Source: Tretioscincus oriximinensis
Taxonomy: Eukaryota; Chordata; Lepidosauria; Squamata; Gymnophthalmidae
Length of the DNA stretch: 64,000 bases
Reading direction: 5' to 3'
Assembly: GCA_022410635.1 (NCBI GenBank)
Contig: JAJVDF010000857.1
Location: forward strand, 181,551-245,550
Position numbers and translations under genes: made by a program. Within the stretch, counting starts at the first letter, position 1. Each line of letters begins with the position of its first letter. Shown piece after piece: positions 53,248 through 62,459 of the stretch. Under the pieces are notes generated by a model. The model was not told where the DNA came from, did not search any database, and saw nothing but the letters and a program-made list of their open reading frames with translations.

Positions 53248-53580
53248 GTCTTGTGGGGGNGGGAAGCCCCCCCTGGGGGAGAGCTGGAAGAATCTCTGGA
53301 GGCCACTGAATCGGGGGTGTGTGTGAGTTTGGAGCAGGCGCCATGTTTAGTGTAGCAAANGCTGATGGGCCCTGCTGCTTTTCAGCGGCTTTTTTTGGTG
53401 TTTTGCGAGGGGGTGGCGTGGTGAAGATCGGGTGGGAGCTGACCCAAGAGAGGTGGGGAGACCGACCTGTCCAAGGCTGTAGAGGTTGCCAGAGCTGAGG
53501 TGAGAAATTGGCCAAAATTTAAGCTGTGAGGACGGAGCCACGGAATTCTCGACCGTCCGTTACCCACGCATGCGCCCTCC
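53248..53580 (-). promoter_or_regulatory. L1 5' UTR and probable internal promoter
   Basis: 333 bp upstream of ORF1. On the minus strand it starts GGAGGGCGCATGCGTGGGTA, where GCGCATGCG matches an NRF-1-type site. Full-length L1s carry an internal polymerase II promoter in this place. Adjacent to the target-site duplication at 53581. Confidence 0.6.
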
Positions 53581-53591
53581 TCTTTCCACCA
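53581..53591. repeat. L1 target-site duplication, 5' side
   Basis: TCTTTCCACCA (followed by TTT), the partner of 46333-46343. It implies that the ambiguous base at 46338 is C. Confidence 0.85.
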
Positions 53592-54135
53592 TTTATGAAA
53601 ATGTATTTTAAAAAGTGTGAAAAGTGGACATTTAAAAAGAACATCTCCTCACAAGGAACAAAGCAAGTAACCGTACAGTCGCTCAGCTTAACAAAAAGCA
53701 GGAACAAACTAGGGAAAGTTCTGAAAAGCAGAAGAGTCCATGTGTATTAAGCCCAATGACTCTCTGGGGCAATTACCAGCAATAATTTCCTTCTCAGCTG
53801 CCGTTTCTGCTGGAGTGAGGAGTTAATATGTAAAACTGAAATCTAGTTCAAACCTACATTTTAAAATGTTTTTTAAAATTATTCTGTTATATAAAACAGA
53901 GTTGCTTTATATTGTTTGGCTTTTTTTACATACTTTTATTTGAAAATAAATACACAGTGGAATACAGATCAACTTAATTGCAAAGATACAGGTCGTCCTT
54001 TTCCAGCACACCAAATACAATTTTCTTATTTTCTTCAGATAACTAGCTTAATATTCAGAGGCCATTAATATTTTTCAAATTTTCCTGCCACTGATTCCTA
54101 AATATGCAACTCCCACTCACTAAATCAGATTTTAA
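53592..54135. other. AT-rich, repeat-poor stretch
   Basis: Unique-looking DNA that continues the pre-insertion sequence at 46332. No gene is seen. Confidence 0.45.
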
Positions 54136-54139
54136 TATT

Positions 54140-54378
54140 TAATATATAATCATAAAATTATAGAGTTGGAAGGAACCTCCCTGGCCCGGGGTCCCACCCC
54201 CTGCTCAATGCAGGATTCAGTAAAGCATCCCGGACAGATGGCTGCCCAGCCTCCGTTTGGAGACTTCCAGCGAAGGCGAACTCACCGCCCTCCTGTGGCA
54301 GCCTGTTCCACTGGTTGGTCACCCTTAGGAAGTTTGTTCTGATCTCCAATCTAAATCTCCTCCCTTGCAGTTTTTATG
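54140..54378 (-). mobile_element. CR1 3' end (chicken-like lineage), antisense
   Basis: 'ataaaattatagagttggaa', 'tgcaggattcagtaaagcat', 'cttccagcgaaggcgaactc', 'cctgttccactggttggtca' and 'ctaaatctcctcccttgcag'. Same as the start of 30863-31712. Confidence 0.88.
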
Positions 54379-54639
54379 CGCTTACATTGAAAGCAAATAA
54401 GCATATTCTCAATATCTTACAGAAATATCCTATTAAGGCTACACCCAGTCACAGCAACGATGTCTAAGTAAGAGGGCTGAACTGGCAGCTCCTGCGACGC
54501 AGAGTCGATTCCAACCTGCCTCGCAGCGGCTTTAAGGGGANCCGACAGGTTCAGGTCTGATGGCTCCGAGCACCCAAATCTCGCTCCTTTTCCGAATGCG
54601 GCCTGTCCCAGACCCAGGCTGAAAGGCCTTTTCTCCCAA

Positions 54640-55600
54640 ATCTGTATGCAGTCATTCAACACACGGTGTAAACAACATACAGAAGGAATGTCATTGCGCT
54701 TGATGGGGGCCAATAAATTGAAGCTGAATCCAGACAAGACGGAGGTGCTGTGTGTTGGAGCATCCCNGGTTCGTGAAGTGGGGAGGCACCCTGTCCTTGG
54801 TGGGGTAGAATTACCCTATAAGGGACGGGTGCGAAATCTTGGGGTGCTTCTGGACTCTGCACTGACACTTGAAAATCAGGTGGAGGCAGTGGCCAGGAGT
54901 GCCTNCTTCCAGTGACGTCTGGTTCGCCAGTTANGGCCACTTGCGAACAAGGATGATTTAGCCACAGTCATCCATGCTCTGGTAACTTCCAGGCTGGACT
55001 ACTGTAATGCGCTCTATCTGGGGCTGCCCTTGAAAACGGTTCGGAAGCTACAGCTGGTGCAGAATGCAGCCGCTAGACTGCTGACAGGGACAGCTGGCCG
55101 GACACACATCACACCGGTCTTGAAAGAGCTGCACTGGCTGCCCATCCGCTACCGAGCCCAATTCAAGGTTTTGACTTTAACTTACAAGGCCCTAAATAAC
55201 TTGGGCCCCAAATANCTAAAGGAANGCCTTCTTCCATACCAACCTGCCCGTGCCTTAAGATCTGCAGGGGAGGCCCTCCTGGTGGTACCACCCCTTTCAA
55301 CAGCCAGTGGAGTGGGAACCCGGGTTAGGGCCTTCTCAGTGGTTGCCCCTCATTTTTGGAACAGTCTCCCCCTCGAGGTGCGTCTATCATCATCATTGTA
55401 TGGTCCTTGAAGGTCCTTGAAGGTCCATTGTATGGTCCTTAGAAGGTCCTTGAAGACGCACCTCTTTTGCCTGGCCTTTGGCTATCCCTACTTTTAATAT
55501 TGTTTTATACTTTTTTAATTTTTGTAGTGAGGTTGTAATGTTTTTGGCGCCCTGAGACCTTCGGGTATAGGGCGGGGTATAAGTATAAATAAATAAATAA
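54640..55600 (+). pseudogene. L2 LINE C-terminus and 3' end
   Basis: Second L2, starting just before 'LMGANKLKLNPDKTEVLC' (54701 on), then 'LGVLLDSALTLENQVEAV', 'LVQNAAARLLTGTAGRTHIT', 'LKELHWLPIRYRAQFKVLTL' and 'NSLPLEVRLSSSL'. At 55396-55450 a short unit ('ggtccttgaaggtccattgt') is repeated two to three times, interrupting the frame. It ends in 'cgccctgagaccttcgggta', 'tagggcggggtataagtata' and (AAAT)n. RT core and endonuclease are missing. Better preserved than the copy at 23.6 kb. Confidence 0.9.
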
Positions 55601-55696
55601 ATAATAAATACTAACAGGAACAACTAATAAAATACAATTGCTGAAGAAAATTAAACAGGTGACAGTATCGAAAGAGGCAGCAGCCATTTCAAGGAA

Positions 55697-56008
55697 TGGT
55701 GCCTTGCAAAAGTGTCCACACCCCTTGGATTTTTCCACATTTTTTCATGTTACACTCACANACCTAAAGGCCTTTTTGGATTTTGTGAGATAGACCAGCA
55801 CAAAATAGCAAGTGTGCGTGAAGTGAAAAGGAAATGAGACGTGGTTTCAAGTTCATCTTTCACTGCAAGCCTTTGGGGGTCTGCGGCTGCCAGCTTTGCT
55901 CACCTAGATTTGCTCATCCCCCTTTCAAAACAGCTCAAGCTCAGTCGGATTAAAGGCAGAGCGTCTGCGGAGAGCAATTTTCAAGACTTGCCAAGAGATT
56001 CTGAATAC
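55697..56008 (-). mobile_element. Tc1-type DNA transposon, distal part
   Basis: Starts with the terminal-repeat-like 'gccttgcaaaagtgtccaca', 'ccccttggatttttccacat', continues with 'cacaaaatagcaagtgtgcg' and reaches 'gagctcaagctcagtcggat'-like text and 'tttcaagacttgccaagaga'. This is the end and 3' coding part of a Tc1/mariner element read backwards. It is interrupted at about 56009 by a CR1 and resumes at 56626. Confidence 0.65.
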
Positions 56009-56625
56009 TTGGAATACTGTGTACANTTCGGGTCACATCTCACAAAGGGTATTGTGGAAGAATGACCAAGGGTCTGGAGCACCTCCCTTATGAAATCCGG
56101 GTGCAACGTCTGGGCCTCTTCAGCCTTGAAAGACAGTGTTTGAGAGGAGACCTAATTGAAGTGTGTAAAATCATGCATGGGATCGACAGGGTGAATAGAG
56201 AAAAAATGTTTTCTCTATCACACAACACCAGGACAAGAGGTCATTTCCTTGAAACTGATGGACAGAAGAGTGAGAACAGACAAAGGAAAGTATTTTTTCA
56301 CCCAGAGAGTCATCAGCCTGTGGAATTGACTTCCAGAAGAGGTGGTGGGTAGCTCACAGCTTGAATAACTTTAAGACAGGACTAGACTGGTTNATGGACA
56401 CCGAGGGTATAAATAGCTTCAGTGATGAATGTCGTGATGCTGCCTCCAGGATGGAGCAACAGGCGGGATTCCTGAAATGCCGTTTGCAGGGTGTTGAGAA
56501 CAGTTGAAGATTTGGCCTTCTTCTGCTCCAGACGGCCCATGTGCCATTGGTGGGCCCCTGGGTGGGGCAGAAGGATGGGCTAGGTGGGCTCCAGCCCCAC
56601 CCAGCAAAGTTCCTCATGCACAGGC
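56009..56625 (+). mobile_element. CR1 inserted inside the Tc1 transposon
   Basis: Sense CR1 from 'tggaatactgtgtac' ('LEYCVXFGSHL'), through 'LEHLPYEIRVQRLGLFSLER', 'DRVNREKMFSLSHNTRTRGH', to the tail 'ggtggggcagaaggatgggc' and 'cacccagcaaagttcctcat'. It interrupts the Tc1 element between 'gattctga' and 'gccttgatctgagccacg'. Open over much of 56062-56352. Confidence 0.85.
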
Positions 56626-57095
56626 CTTGATCTGAGCCACGCCAGGCAGGTCTGCCTGTACGCTTAGGGCTGTTGCCCTGCTGGGAGGTGAACCTCCTGC
56701 CTCCAGTCTTTTGCGGCTTCTGACAGGTGTTGCAGATTCAGCTCCAGCCATCTCCCCATCGACTCTGACCAGCTTCCCTGCCCCGCTTGAAGAACGGCAT
56801 CCCCACAGCCCGATGCTGCCGCCACCACGTTTTATGGGGGGGACGTTGTGCAACTTCTCCTCCACACAGAGCATTTNGTGTTTAGGCCAGAAAGTCCAAC
56901 TTTGGTTTCATTGGACCAGAGCCGCCCCTTCTACCTGTCTGCTGCCACGCGGCTTGTGGCAGACGTCAAGCAGCCCCCCCTTCCTGCCACCCTCGTAAAG
57001 AGCAGATTTGTGGACTAACCGTTACCCCTGGGCAGATCCTCCCATAGATACTCCTCCAGAGTGACCCTGGGTTTCTTGGCTGCTTCTCAGATTCA
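56626..57095 (-). pseudogene. Tc1-type transposase remnant
   Basis: On the minus strand the frame includes 'RGGGSIGLWGCRSSSGAGKL' and 'VRVDGEMAGAES' (56614-56874), the segment before the catalytic third acidic residue in Tc1 transposases. Plus-strand phrases 'aaagtccaactttggtttca' and 'ttggaccagagccgcccctt' are the inverse of the preceding catalytic region. 'gagtgaccctgggtttcttg' marks the N-terminal part. Heavily decayed, with frameshifts. Confidence 0.75.
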
Positions 57096-57104
57096 TTTAT
57101 TCAT

Positions 57105-57350
57105 TTATTTATTTGTACTTATATCCTGCCCTATACTCGAAGGTCTCAGGGTGGCCAACCACAGGGTGGTGCACATAGTTTTTGTTGCCTTCTCCACAAC
57201 AGAGCCCCTGTGAAGCAGGTGGGGCTGAGAGAGTTCTAAAGAACTGTGACTGGCCCAAGGTCANTCAGCTGTCTTAATGCAGNACAGAAACAGGAGACTA
57301 CCNGGTAGGAGTCCAACACTCTAACCACTACACCGTACTGGTTCTCTCCC
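57105..57350 (-). mobile_element. CORE/MIR-like SINE with L2 tail, antisense
   Basis: 'tttatttatttgtacttata', 'tcctgccctatactcgaagg' (L2 tail), 'aagaactgtgactggcccaa' and 'ggtcantcagctg' (CORE), then 'agtccaacactctaaccact' and 'acaccgtactggtt' (head). A complete copy in inverse. Confidence 0.88.
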
Positions 57351-57384
57351 TCAATGCTCTCCATTCAGGGCCTGCCATAGCCTA

Positions 57385-57645
57385 CACGAAGACCATAAAG
57401 GGTCTGAATGGGGCTAGAGCCCACCTACTGCACCTGGGCAGANGAGGCAAAACCCTCCCCTGTTCCTCTCTCCTTGCAAGTGGCACTTCAGGAATACGGC
57501 CTGTTGGTCCACCCCAGCGGCAGCACCAAGAAATCCACCCTTGGCTTCCATGAACTTGTCCAATCCTGTCTTCAAGCTACCCAGTCGTTATCCTGCCGNC
57601 ACCACCTCTTCTGGAAATCCATCACCCTTTGTGAAGCTACCCAAG
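57385..57645 (-). mobile_element. CR1 3' end, antisense
   Basis: 'taaagggtctgaatggggct', 'ctccttgcaagtggcacttc', 'cggcagcaccaagaaatcca' and 'cttccatgaacttgtccaat'. It ends at the CpG island. The long plus-strand ORF starting at 57408 begins inside this CR1 and is not a gene. Confidence 0.8.
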
Positions 57646-57649
57646 GGCA

Positions 57650-59100
57650 GGGCCCTATTGCGAGGGGCGGCGCAGCAGGGGGGCCACGGCAGCCGCCAGC
57701 CCCTCCCCTTTCCCCAAAATGCGCCTCGTGCGTACCTAAGGCGCGTCCAGGGGGGTCCCAGGGCCCCGTCTCAGGGCCCCCGCCGCGCATCGCCACCTCA
57801 TCGCGAGGGCTGCTCCCCAAACAGTCCTGCGGCTTCCCCGTTCGGCAGGGGACGCGGGAGGAGCCCCAGCGCACCCAAGGCGCCTCCGCCCCGCAGGCCT
57901 CTCCCAGGCTTCCCTCTCCCAGGCTCCCTCCCCCGCGCGCGGGGATGGCGGGATGGGGAGGGGCCGCCGAGCCTTCGCCCCGAGTCCGCCCCCGCCGCCC
58001 CCCCCCCCTGCCCGCGGGGGCCAAGAGAAAACCCCGGGCGGGCCGAGGACGCCTCCCGCCGGCCCTGCCAGCCCACAGCAGTCCGGGGCGCGGCCGAGGG
58101 ACCTCCGGGGCGGCTGGAAGCGCGGCGGGGCGGCGGAGGGCGCAGGCTGGGCGGCGGCACCCCGCAGCCTCGTCTGAGCAGGTGGAGCCGCGGCTGGCTC
58201 GAGCGCAGGGGCAGGCGGGGGCCCCGCCCCTTCCAGGGGCCCCAGGGGGGTCTCGCCCCCCTCCGCCCGGGCCTGTCCCCGGAGAGCGGCCGCTAAGGAC
58301 GGCAAACCTCGGCGACGCTTCTGCGAGGAGGAGGAGGAGNNNNNNNNNNNNNNNNNNNNNNNNNNNNNNNNNNNNNNNNNNNNNNNNNNNNNNNNNNNNN
58401 NNNNNNNNNNNNNNNNNNNNNNNNNNNNNNNNNNNNNNNNNNNNNNNNNNNNNNNNNNNNNNNNNNNNNNNNNNNNNNNNNNNNNNNNNNNNNNNNNNNN
58501 NNNNNNNNNNNNNNNNNNNNNNNNNNNNNNNNNNNNNNNNNNNNNNNNNNNNNNNNNNNNNNNNNNNNNNNNNNNNNNNNNNNNNNNNNNNNNNNNNNNN
58601 NNNNNNNNNNNNNNNNNNNNNNNNNNNNNNNNNNNNNNNNNNNNNNNNNNNNCCTTGGGGGCCCCCGCGACCCGCCCCGGGGCTCCTTGCCGGTCCTGCG
58701 GCCGTGGCAGCGAAGGCGGCCAGCGCCGACTGCCGAGCCCGGAGGCTGCCGGAAAGGTTCGACGGCCGCTGGGCGCTTTTATGGCTTCCGGAGGGAATTT
58801 CCCCGCCGCTGCAGAACGAAAGGAGGAACGCCTCGTTCCCTGGAGCGGCGCCGGGGAGTCCCGGGGGCAACAGGGCGGGGAGGCGCCTGGAGCGCGCGGC
58901 CGGGCGCGGGCGGGCTGCGGGCGGGCTGCGGCCTCGCGCAGGTGCCTCCGGTGCAACCCCGCGGCAGGCGGCGCCCATCCCCGCCGCCGCTTTCCCGGCC
59001 CGGACGGCCCCGGGGCCCCGCCTGCGCGGTCTCTGGCCCCGCTCCAGCCCCCGGGCGCTCCCGGAGCCTTTTTCTGGGTCACCCCTCGGTCTAGGAGCCC
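57650..59100. promoter_or_regulatory. CpG island interrupted by a sequencing gap
   Basis: Very GC-rich, CpG-dense sequence on both sides of a 313-base gap (58340-58652). All six frames stay open for long stretches, as expected from the composition; none resembles a known protein. The size and CpG density suit a vertebrate gene promoter with first exon, and gaps are common in such places. No start site or direction can be assigned. Confidence 0.6.
58340..58652. other. Assembly gap (313 n)
   Basis: A run of undetermined bases inside the CpG island, flanked on the left by (GAG)n. Confidence 1.
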
Positions 59101-59205
59101 GCCAACCACATGCTAGGGTAGGCTACGGCAGGCCCCGGGTGGGTCCTGCCATGGTCTATGCTGGCGTGCGCACGGCCAAGCTCTGCCCCGGGTTGGGACC
59201 CAGAA
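59096..59205. repeat. Palindromic (foldback) repeat, inner part
   Basis: 'ccgccaaccacatgctaggg', 'taggctacggcaggccccgg' pair with 'gtcctgccatggtctatgct' and 'ggcgtgcgcacggcc'. The outer arms are degraded. Higher GC than other copies, matching its location beside the CpG island. Confidence 0.6.
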
Positions 59206-59379
59206 GAAGCCTCCGCGTGGTTGGGGCCAAAGGCGGGTTTCACAGAATTCCAGCCCTGTTGGGTCCCCGCGGAGCCTCGCCGTGGAATGGAAGGCCGCCG
59301 CCCGCAGGCTGGTGTAGGCAATGGCAGGCTAGCGGTGCCCCAGGAGGAGCAGGCAGTGAAGGCGCTGTGGCATCCGGTT

Positions 59380-59512
59380 TTCAAGGTAGCCTTTCAGATT
59401 CTGCCCCGGGCTGCCCAGGGGCCATTGGGGGCCTCCGTCTGAGACAGAAGGCTGGACTAGGTGGGCTCCAGCCCCATGCAGCAGGGGCCCCCTTAAGTTC
59501 TTCTATGCTCTA
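59380..59512 (+). mobile_element. CR1 3' tail, sense
   Basis: 'ggctgcccaggggccattgg', 'gagacagaaggctggactag' and 'gtgggctccagccccatgca' are the main lineage tail. A palindrome core piece ('ggctggtgtaggcaatggca', 59308) precedes it. Confidence 0.75.
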
Positions 59513-59824
59513 GGGTTCCCTTACTGGAATATCTGCCTCTCCGCCAGTCCGCCCACCCGCCTGCACCGCTGAAGGAGCAGCCTTGCCCAGGAAAGCGCCT
59601 CCTGCGCCCCCCAGACCCCCTGGCTAGGATGCTCTGAGCCCGGGCTAACCTGGCTGCGTCTTTGAAATCGAGAACCCAAAGTTGAGGTTGCGAATGCTGA
59701 CAGGAGTGAAACAGAATGTGGGAAACTGCAAGTGATGCCCAGGGTCGCTTCCAGCAAGCCAGTGCAGGGCCCCATTGTGCTCATCCACATGCCTTGTAGG
59801 NTATGGCAGGCCCCATGTGGATAG

Positions 59825-60060
59825 AGCCAGTTTGGTGTAGCGGTTAGAGTGCTGGACTCTCATCTGGTCGTCTCCCGGTTCGATTCTCCACTCCTCCGTG
59901 AAAGCCAGCGGGGTGACCTTGGGCCACAGTTCTTTAAAACTCCCTCAGCCCCACCTACTTCACAGGGTGTCTGTTGTGGAGAAAGGAACAAAAGTTCTGT
60001 GCACCACTCTATGGTTGGCCGCCATATAAGAATAAATAAACACATAAATAAATAAATAAA
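59825..60060 (+). mobile_element. CORE/MIR-like SINE with L2 tail, complete
   Basis: A box (TAGCGGTTAGAGTGCTGGAC), B box (GGTTCGATTCTCC), CORE ('gcggggtgaccttgggccac'), 'ccccacctacttcacagggt' and a shortened L2-like end with an (AAAT)n tail (60030-60060). The palindrome core 'ntatggcaggccccatgtgg' ends immediately before it (59801-59821). Confidence 0.9.
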
Positions 60061-60079
60061 GTAGCAAACCCCTATTCCA

Positions 60080-60205
60080 AGTGAAGAGTCCAGAGCAGGG
60101 GAAGTTTTTTCCTTCTTCTGCTTGAGAAGGTGCATCTAGTGGGCCNCTGGGTGAGGGAGGAGGCTGAACTAGGGGGGCGACTNTGGCTCTTCTTAGGCTT
60201 TTTGG
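60080..60205 (+). mobile_element. CR1 3' tail, sense
   Basis: 'gtccagagcaggggaagttt', 'tccttcttctgcttgagaag', 'gggtgagggaggaggctgaa' and 'ctntggctcttcttaggctt'. Confidence 0.75.
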
Positions 60206-60211
60206 GTGAAT

Positions 60212-60850
60212 GTCATGANCAGCCCTGTATTGCAGAGCTGTGAGCTCTCAGATAAGGAATTTGAGGCTGATATCAATCCTTAAGATCCANTCCCTGATGA
60301 GGCCGCTGGTTCAGATCAGCAGCCAGAGCTAAGTATATAAACCAGCTGCTCAAGGCTGTACCTTGCTAGAAGCAATTTGACCAATATCTGCTGAAAGAGT
60401 TTGAAACTTCTGTGTGTTTTGACCCTGGACTGTATCTGACCTTCTTCCGACGGTTTTGTTCTCTCTTTGGATTTGACCTTGGCTGACTCTTGTCTATTCT
60501 CCTGTTTTATCCTTTTGCTGGTAACTCTAATGTGGGACTGATTGTGCCACAGGAGTTTTAGAACTGATCTGTGGACTGCAGTCCCAGTACATTCAGCCAC
60601 CCAGCCCAGTTTGCATCCGGCTCGCTTCCCTCTAGCTTTAGAGCTGCTGCCTGGGGAAAACCAGCTACCTGCCCTGGGACGTGACCGTGGAGGCATCGAT
60701 ACCACGGACACCTTAGGCAGAAGCAGCTTGAGGTGGCCAGTACAGAAAAAGCCCCCGTGGTCTTGGAAATACGGTTTCTGTAAGGTAGAAGGGGATGCCT
60801 TCGGAGGGCGAGGGTCTGAGGACGTTTGCTCTAAACCCAAATAGACACTG
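60212..60850 (+). mobile_element. Possible LTR or LTR-derived sequence
   Basis: Begins TGTCATGAnCAGCCCTG, with a TATA box (TATATAAA, about 60334) and a TTTGACC-rich region ('gttttgaccctggactgtat', 'ggatttgaccttggctgact') typical of some Ty3/gypsy LTRs. The 3' end (CA) is not located and no internal region follows. A candidate only. Confidence 0.35.
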
Positions 60851-60994
60851 ACTGCAGAAGGTGATGGATAGACCGTTCCAGGTGTCAAATTCAGCCTGCT
60901 ATAGCGTACCCTGGCAGGTGGGTAGTCAAGCTCTGTTCTGAATCAGGCGCAGGGCAAATCCTGATTTTCCAGCAACTCAGGACCTCAAGCAGAG

Positions 60995-61170
60995 GGTCAT
61001 TTTGGTGTAGCACGTAGAGCGTTGCTTGTCTCCGGGATCGGTTCCACCCTCCTCCAGGAAGCCAGCTGGGTGACCTTGGGCAAATCACAGGCCTTTAGAA
61101 AGCAACAAAAGCGACGGGTCTCGCCCATGGGGTGTCTTGAGACCTTTGGTGCAGGGCAGGTCCAGTAACA
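60995..61170 (+). mobile_element. CORE/MIR-like SINE, degraded
   Basis: 'cattttggtgtagcacgtag' (A box region), 'gggatcggttccaccctcct' (B box region), 'agctgggtgaccttgggcaa' (CORE) and 'ggtgtcttgagacctttggt' (L2-like tail). Confidence 0.75.
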
Positions 61171-61374
61171 CCGAGAGACAATCTTTAAAGGTTTGCCAAA
61201 CAAAAAATATCCATACAAATGCCAAAAGTTCTCTGCAAATGGCTCACTTTTGTCCAAACACTGTCAATTAAGGACTGGAAAGCATTAGGTATTCAGAAGC
61301 ATATTTACTCAGCAAATTCACCATGTCTTCTCTTTCCCCTCCTATTGGTTATTTATATGTTTGCTGACTAGGGG

Positions 61375-61500
61375 CCACTTTTTGAGTTTGGCCATCCACA
61401 TCCCAGTGTGTACTATGGCTCCTAAGGGGGTCTGCCATGGTCTACATTAGCATGTAGTTGGCAGGCTCCTGTTCCAGATACAGCCCAGAATAAGGCTCAG
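61375..61500. repeat. Palindromic (foldback) repeat, well preserved copy
   Basis: 'tggccatccacatcccagtg', 'tgtactatggctcctaaggg', 'gtctgccatggtctacatta', 'gcatgtagttggcaggctcc', then 'atacagcccagaataaggct'. The inner arms pair well. The left outer arm is missing, the right outer arm intact. Confidence 0.7.
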
Positions 61501-61524
61501 TGGGGACAGGACAAAAGAAGGTAA

Positions 61525-62125
61525 GAAGATGAGAGGAGCTCTGCTGAATGAGGCCAGAGCCCAGCCAGTCCAACCTTCTGCCTCACCTGATGTCCCACCT
61601 GTTGTCCTGGGCAGCCTCAAGCAGAAGAAGTCAAAACCCTCAGCTGTTTTTGACTCCCTGCAAAGGATACTTCAGGAATCCTGCTTGTTGCTCCAGTTTG
61701 GAGGCAAGATCGAGAAATCCATCCTGGTAGCTTGTGATCCGCTTGGCTTCCACAAACTTGTCTAATCCTGTCTTAAAGCTATCCAGGCTGCTAATTACCA
61801 CCACCTCTTATAGAAGTAAATTCCACAGACCAATGACCTTCTGTATGGAAGAAAAATACTTTCCCTTCTCTGACCTTTNCCCATCAGCTTCAAGGAATGC
61901 CCCTGGTCCTAGTGTTGTGTGATGGAGAAAATGTTTTTTCTCTCTTCATCTTATCCACCCCGTGCAGGATTTTATACACTTCAATCTGATCACCTCTTAA
62001 ACTCCGTCTTTCGAGGCTGAAGAGACCCAGATATTGCNTCTGGATTTCCTAAGGGAGCTGCTCCAGCCCTTTGATCATTCTTGTTGCCCTTTTCTGCACC
62101 TTCCCACAGTTCTAGGACCACAGTG
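61525..62125 (-). mobile_element. CR1 3' end and RT C-terminus, antisense, long copy
   Basis: Starts 'agatgagaggagctctgctg', with inverse tail phrases, then 'ctaatcctgtcttaaagcta', 'aattccacagaccaatgacc', 'tcctagtgttgtgtgatgga', 'gtgcaggattttatacactt', 'ctgatcacctcttaaactcc' and 'cattcttgttgcccttttct'. It covers the same span as 40364-40988 in inverse. Frameshifted. Confidence 0.9.
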
Positions 62126-62127
62126 CG

Positions 62128-62440
62128 CAGGACCGGATAGCTCAGTTTCTTAGGAATTCGTCTCTCGCCTGGGAGATGGGGTTTCAAAGCCCTGTGTGGG
62201 ACGTGGGGAGGGCTGAGCACCTTCCACTTGCCTGTAGCTCCAGCCAACCCAGCTATTAGAAAGCATGAATTGCAAGAAATTGCAGCTGACTGCAAAGTAG
62301 ATACATGGGAACCATCACAGCCTGGTGGGGAAAACAAGCTGTCAGCCTTCGGGCAAAATGTATCCTTGTAAGCCGCTTTGAGTCCCTTTGAAAGCTGAGA
62401 AAAGCGGGGTATAAGAACCCAGTTCTTCTTCTTCTTCTTA
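62128..62440 (+). mobile_element. SINE with tRNA-like head and (TTC)n tail, most complete copy
   Basis: Head 'gaccggatagctcagtttct' with a tRNA-like A box (TAGCTCAGTTTC) and 'gggtttcaaagccctgtgtg' in place of a B box. The body includes 'gtagctccagccaacccagc' and 'tgggaaccatcacagcctgg'. The end includes 'gtaagccgctttgagtccct' and 'aagcggggtataagaaccca', with tail (TTC)4-5. This copy is the reference for the fragments at 7.3, 13.7, 14.1, 22.2 and 32.7 kb. Confidence 0.85.
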
Positions 62441-62459
62441 TCTGATGTGGTGGTTTCCC

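Larger units (their letters stand above)
46344..53580 (-). mobile_element. Full-length L1-type LINE, minus strand
   Basis: A complete non-LTR retrotransposon of the L1 superfamily: 5' UTR (53248-53580) starting GGAGGGCGCATGCG, ORF1 (53247-52396), a long spacer, ORF2 (50407-46533), a short 3' UTR with an AATAAA signal (about 46366) and an oligo(A) tail (46344-46351). Target-site duplications flank both ends. Without the internal 1232-bp duplication it would be about 6.0 kb, the expected size for L1. ORF1 lacks stops, and ORF2 has two frameshifts, both at homopolymers. The element is young, and its activity state depends on whether those frameshifts are real. Confidence 0.93.

Noticed and set aside
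57408..59513. A 701-codon plus-strand ORF and overlapping long ORFs on the minus strand
   Set aside because: It starts inside an antisense CR1, passes through a 313-base gap counted as unknown residues, and lies in a CpG island where all frames stay open. No family signature is seen.
59825..60060. A tRNA gene (A and B boxes)
   Set aside because: No cloverleaf can be drawn past the boxes; the CORE block and L2-like tail identify a SINE.
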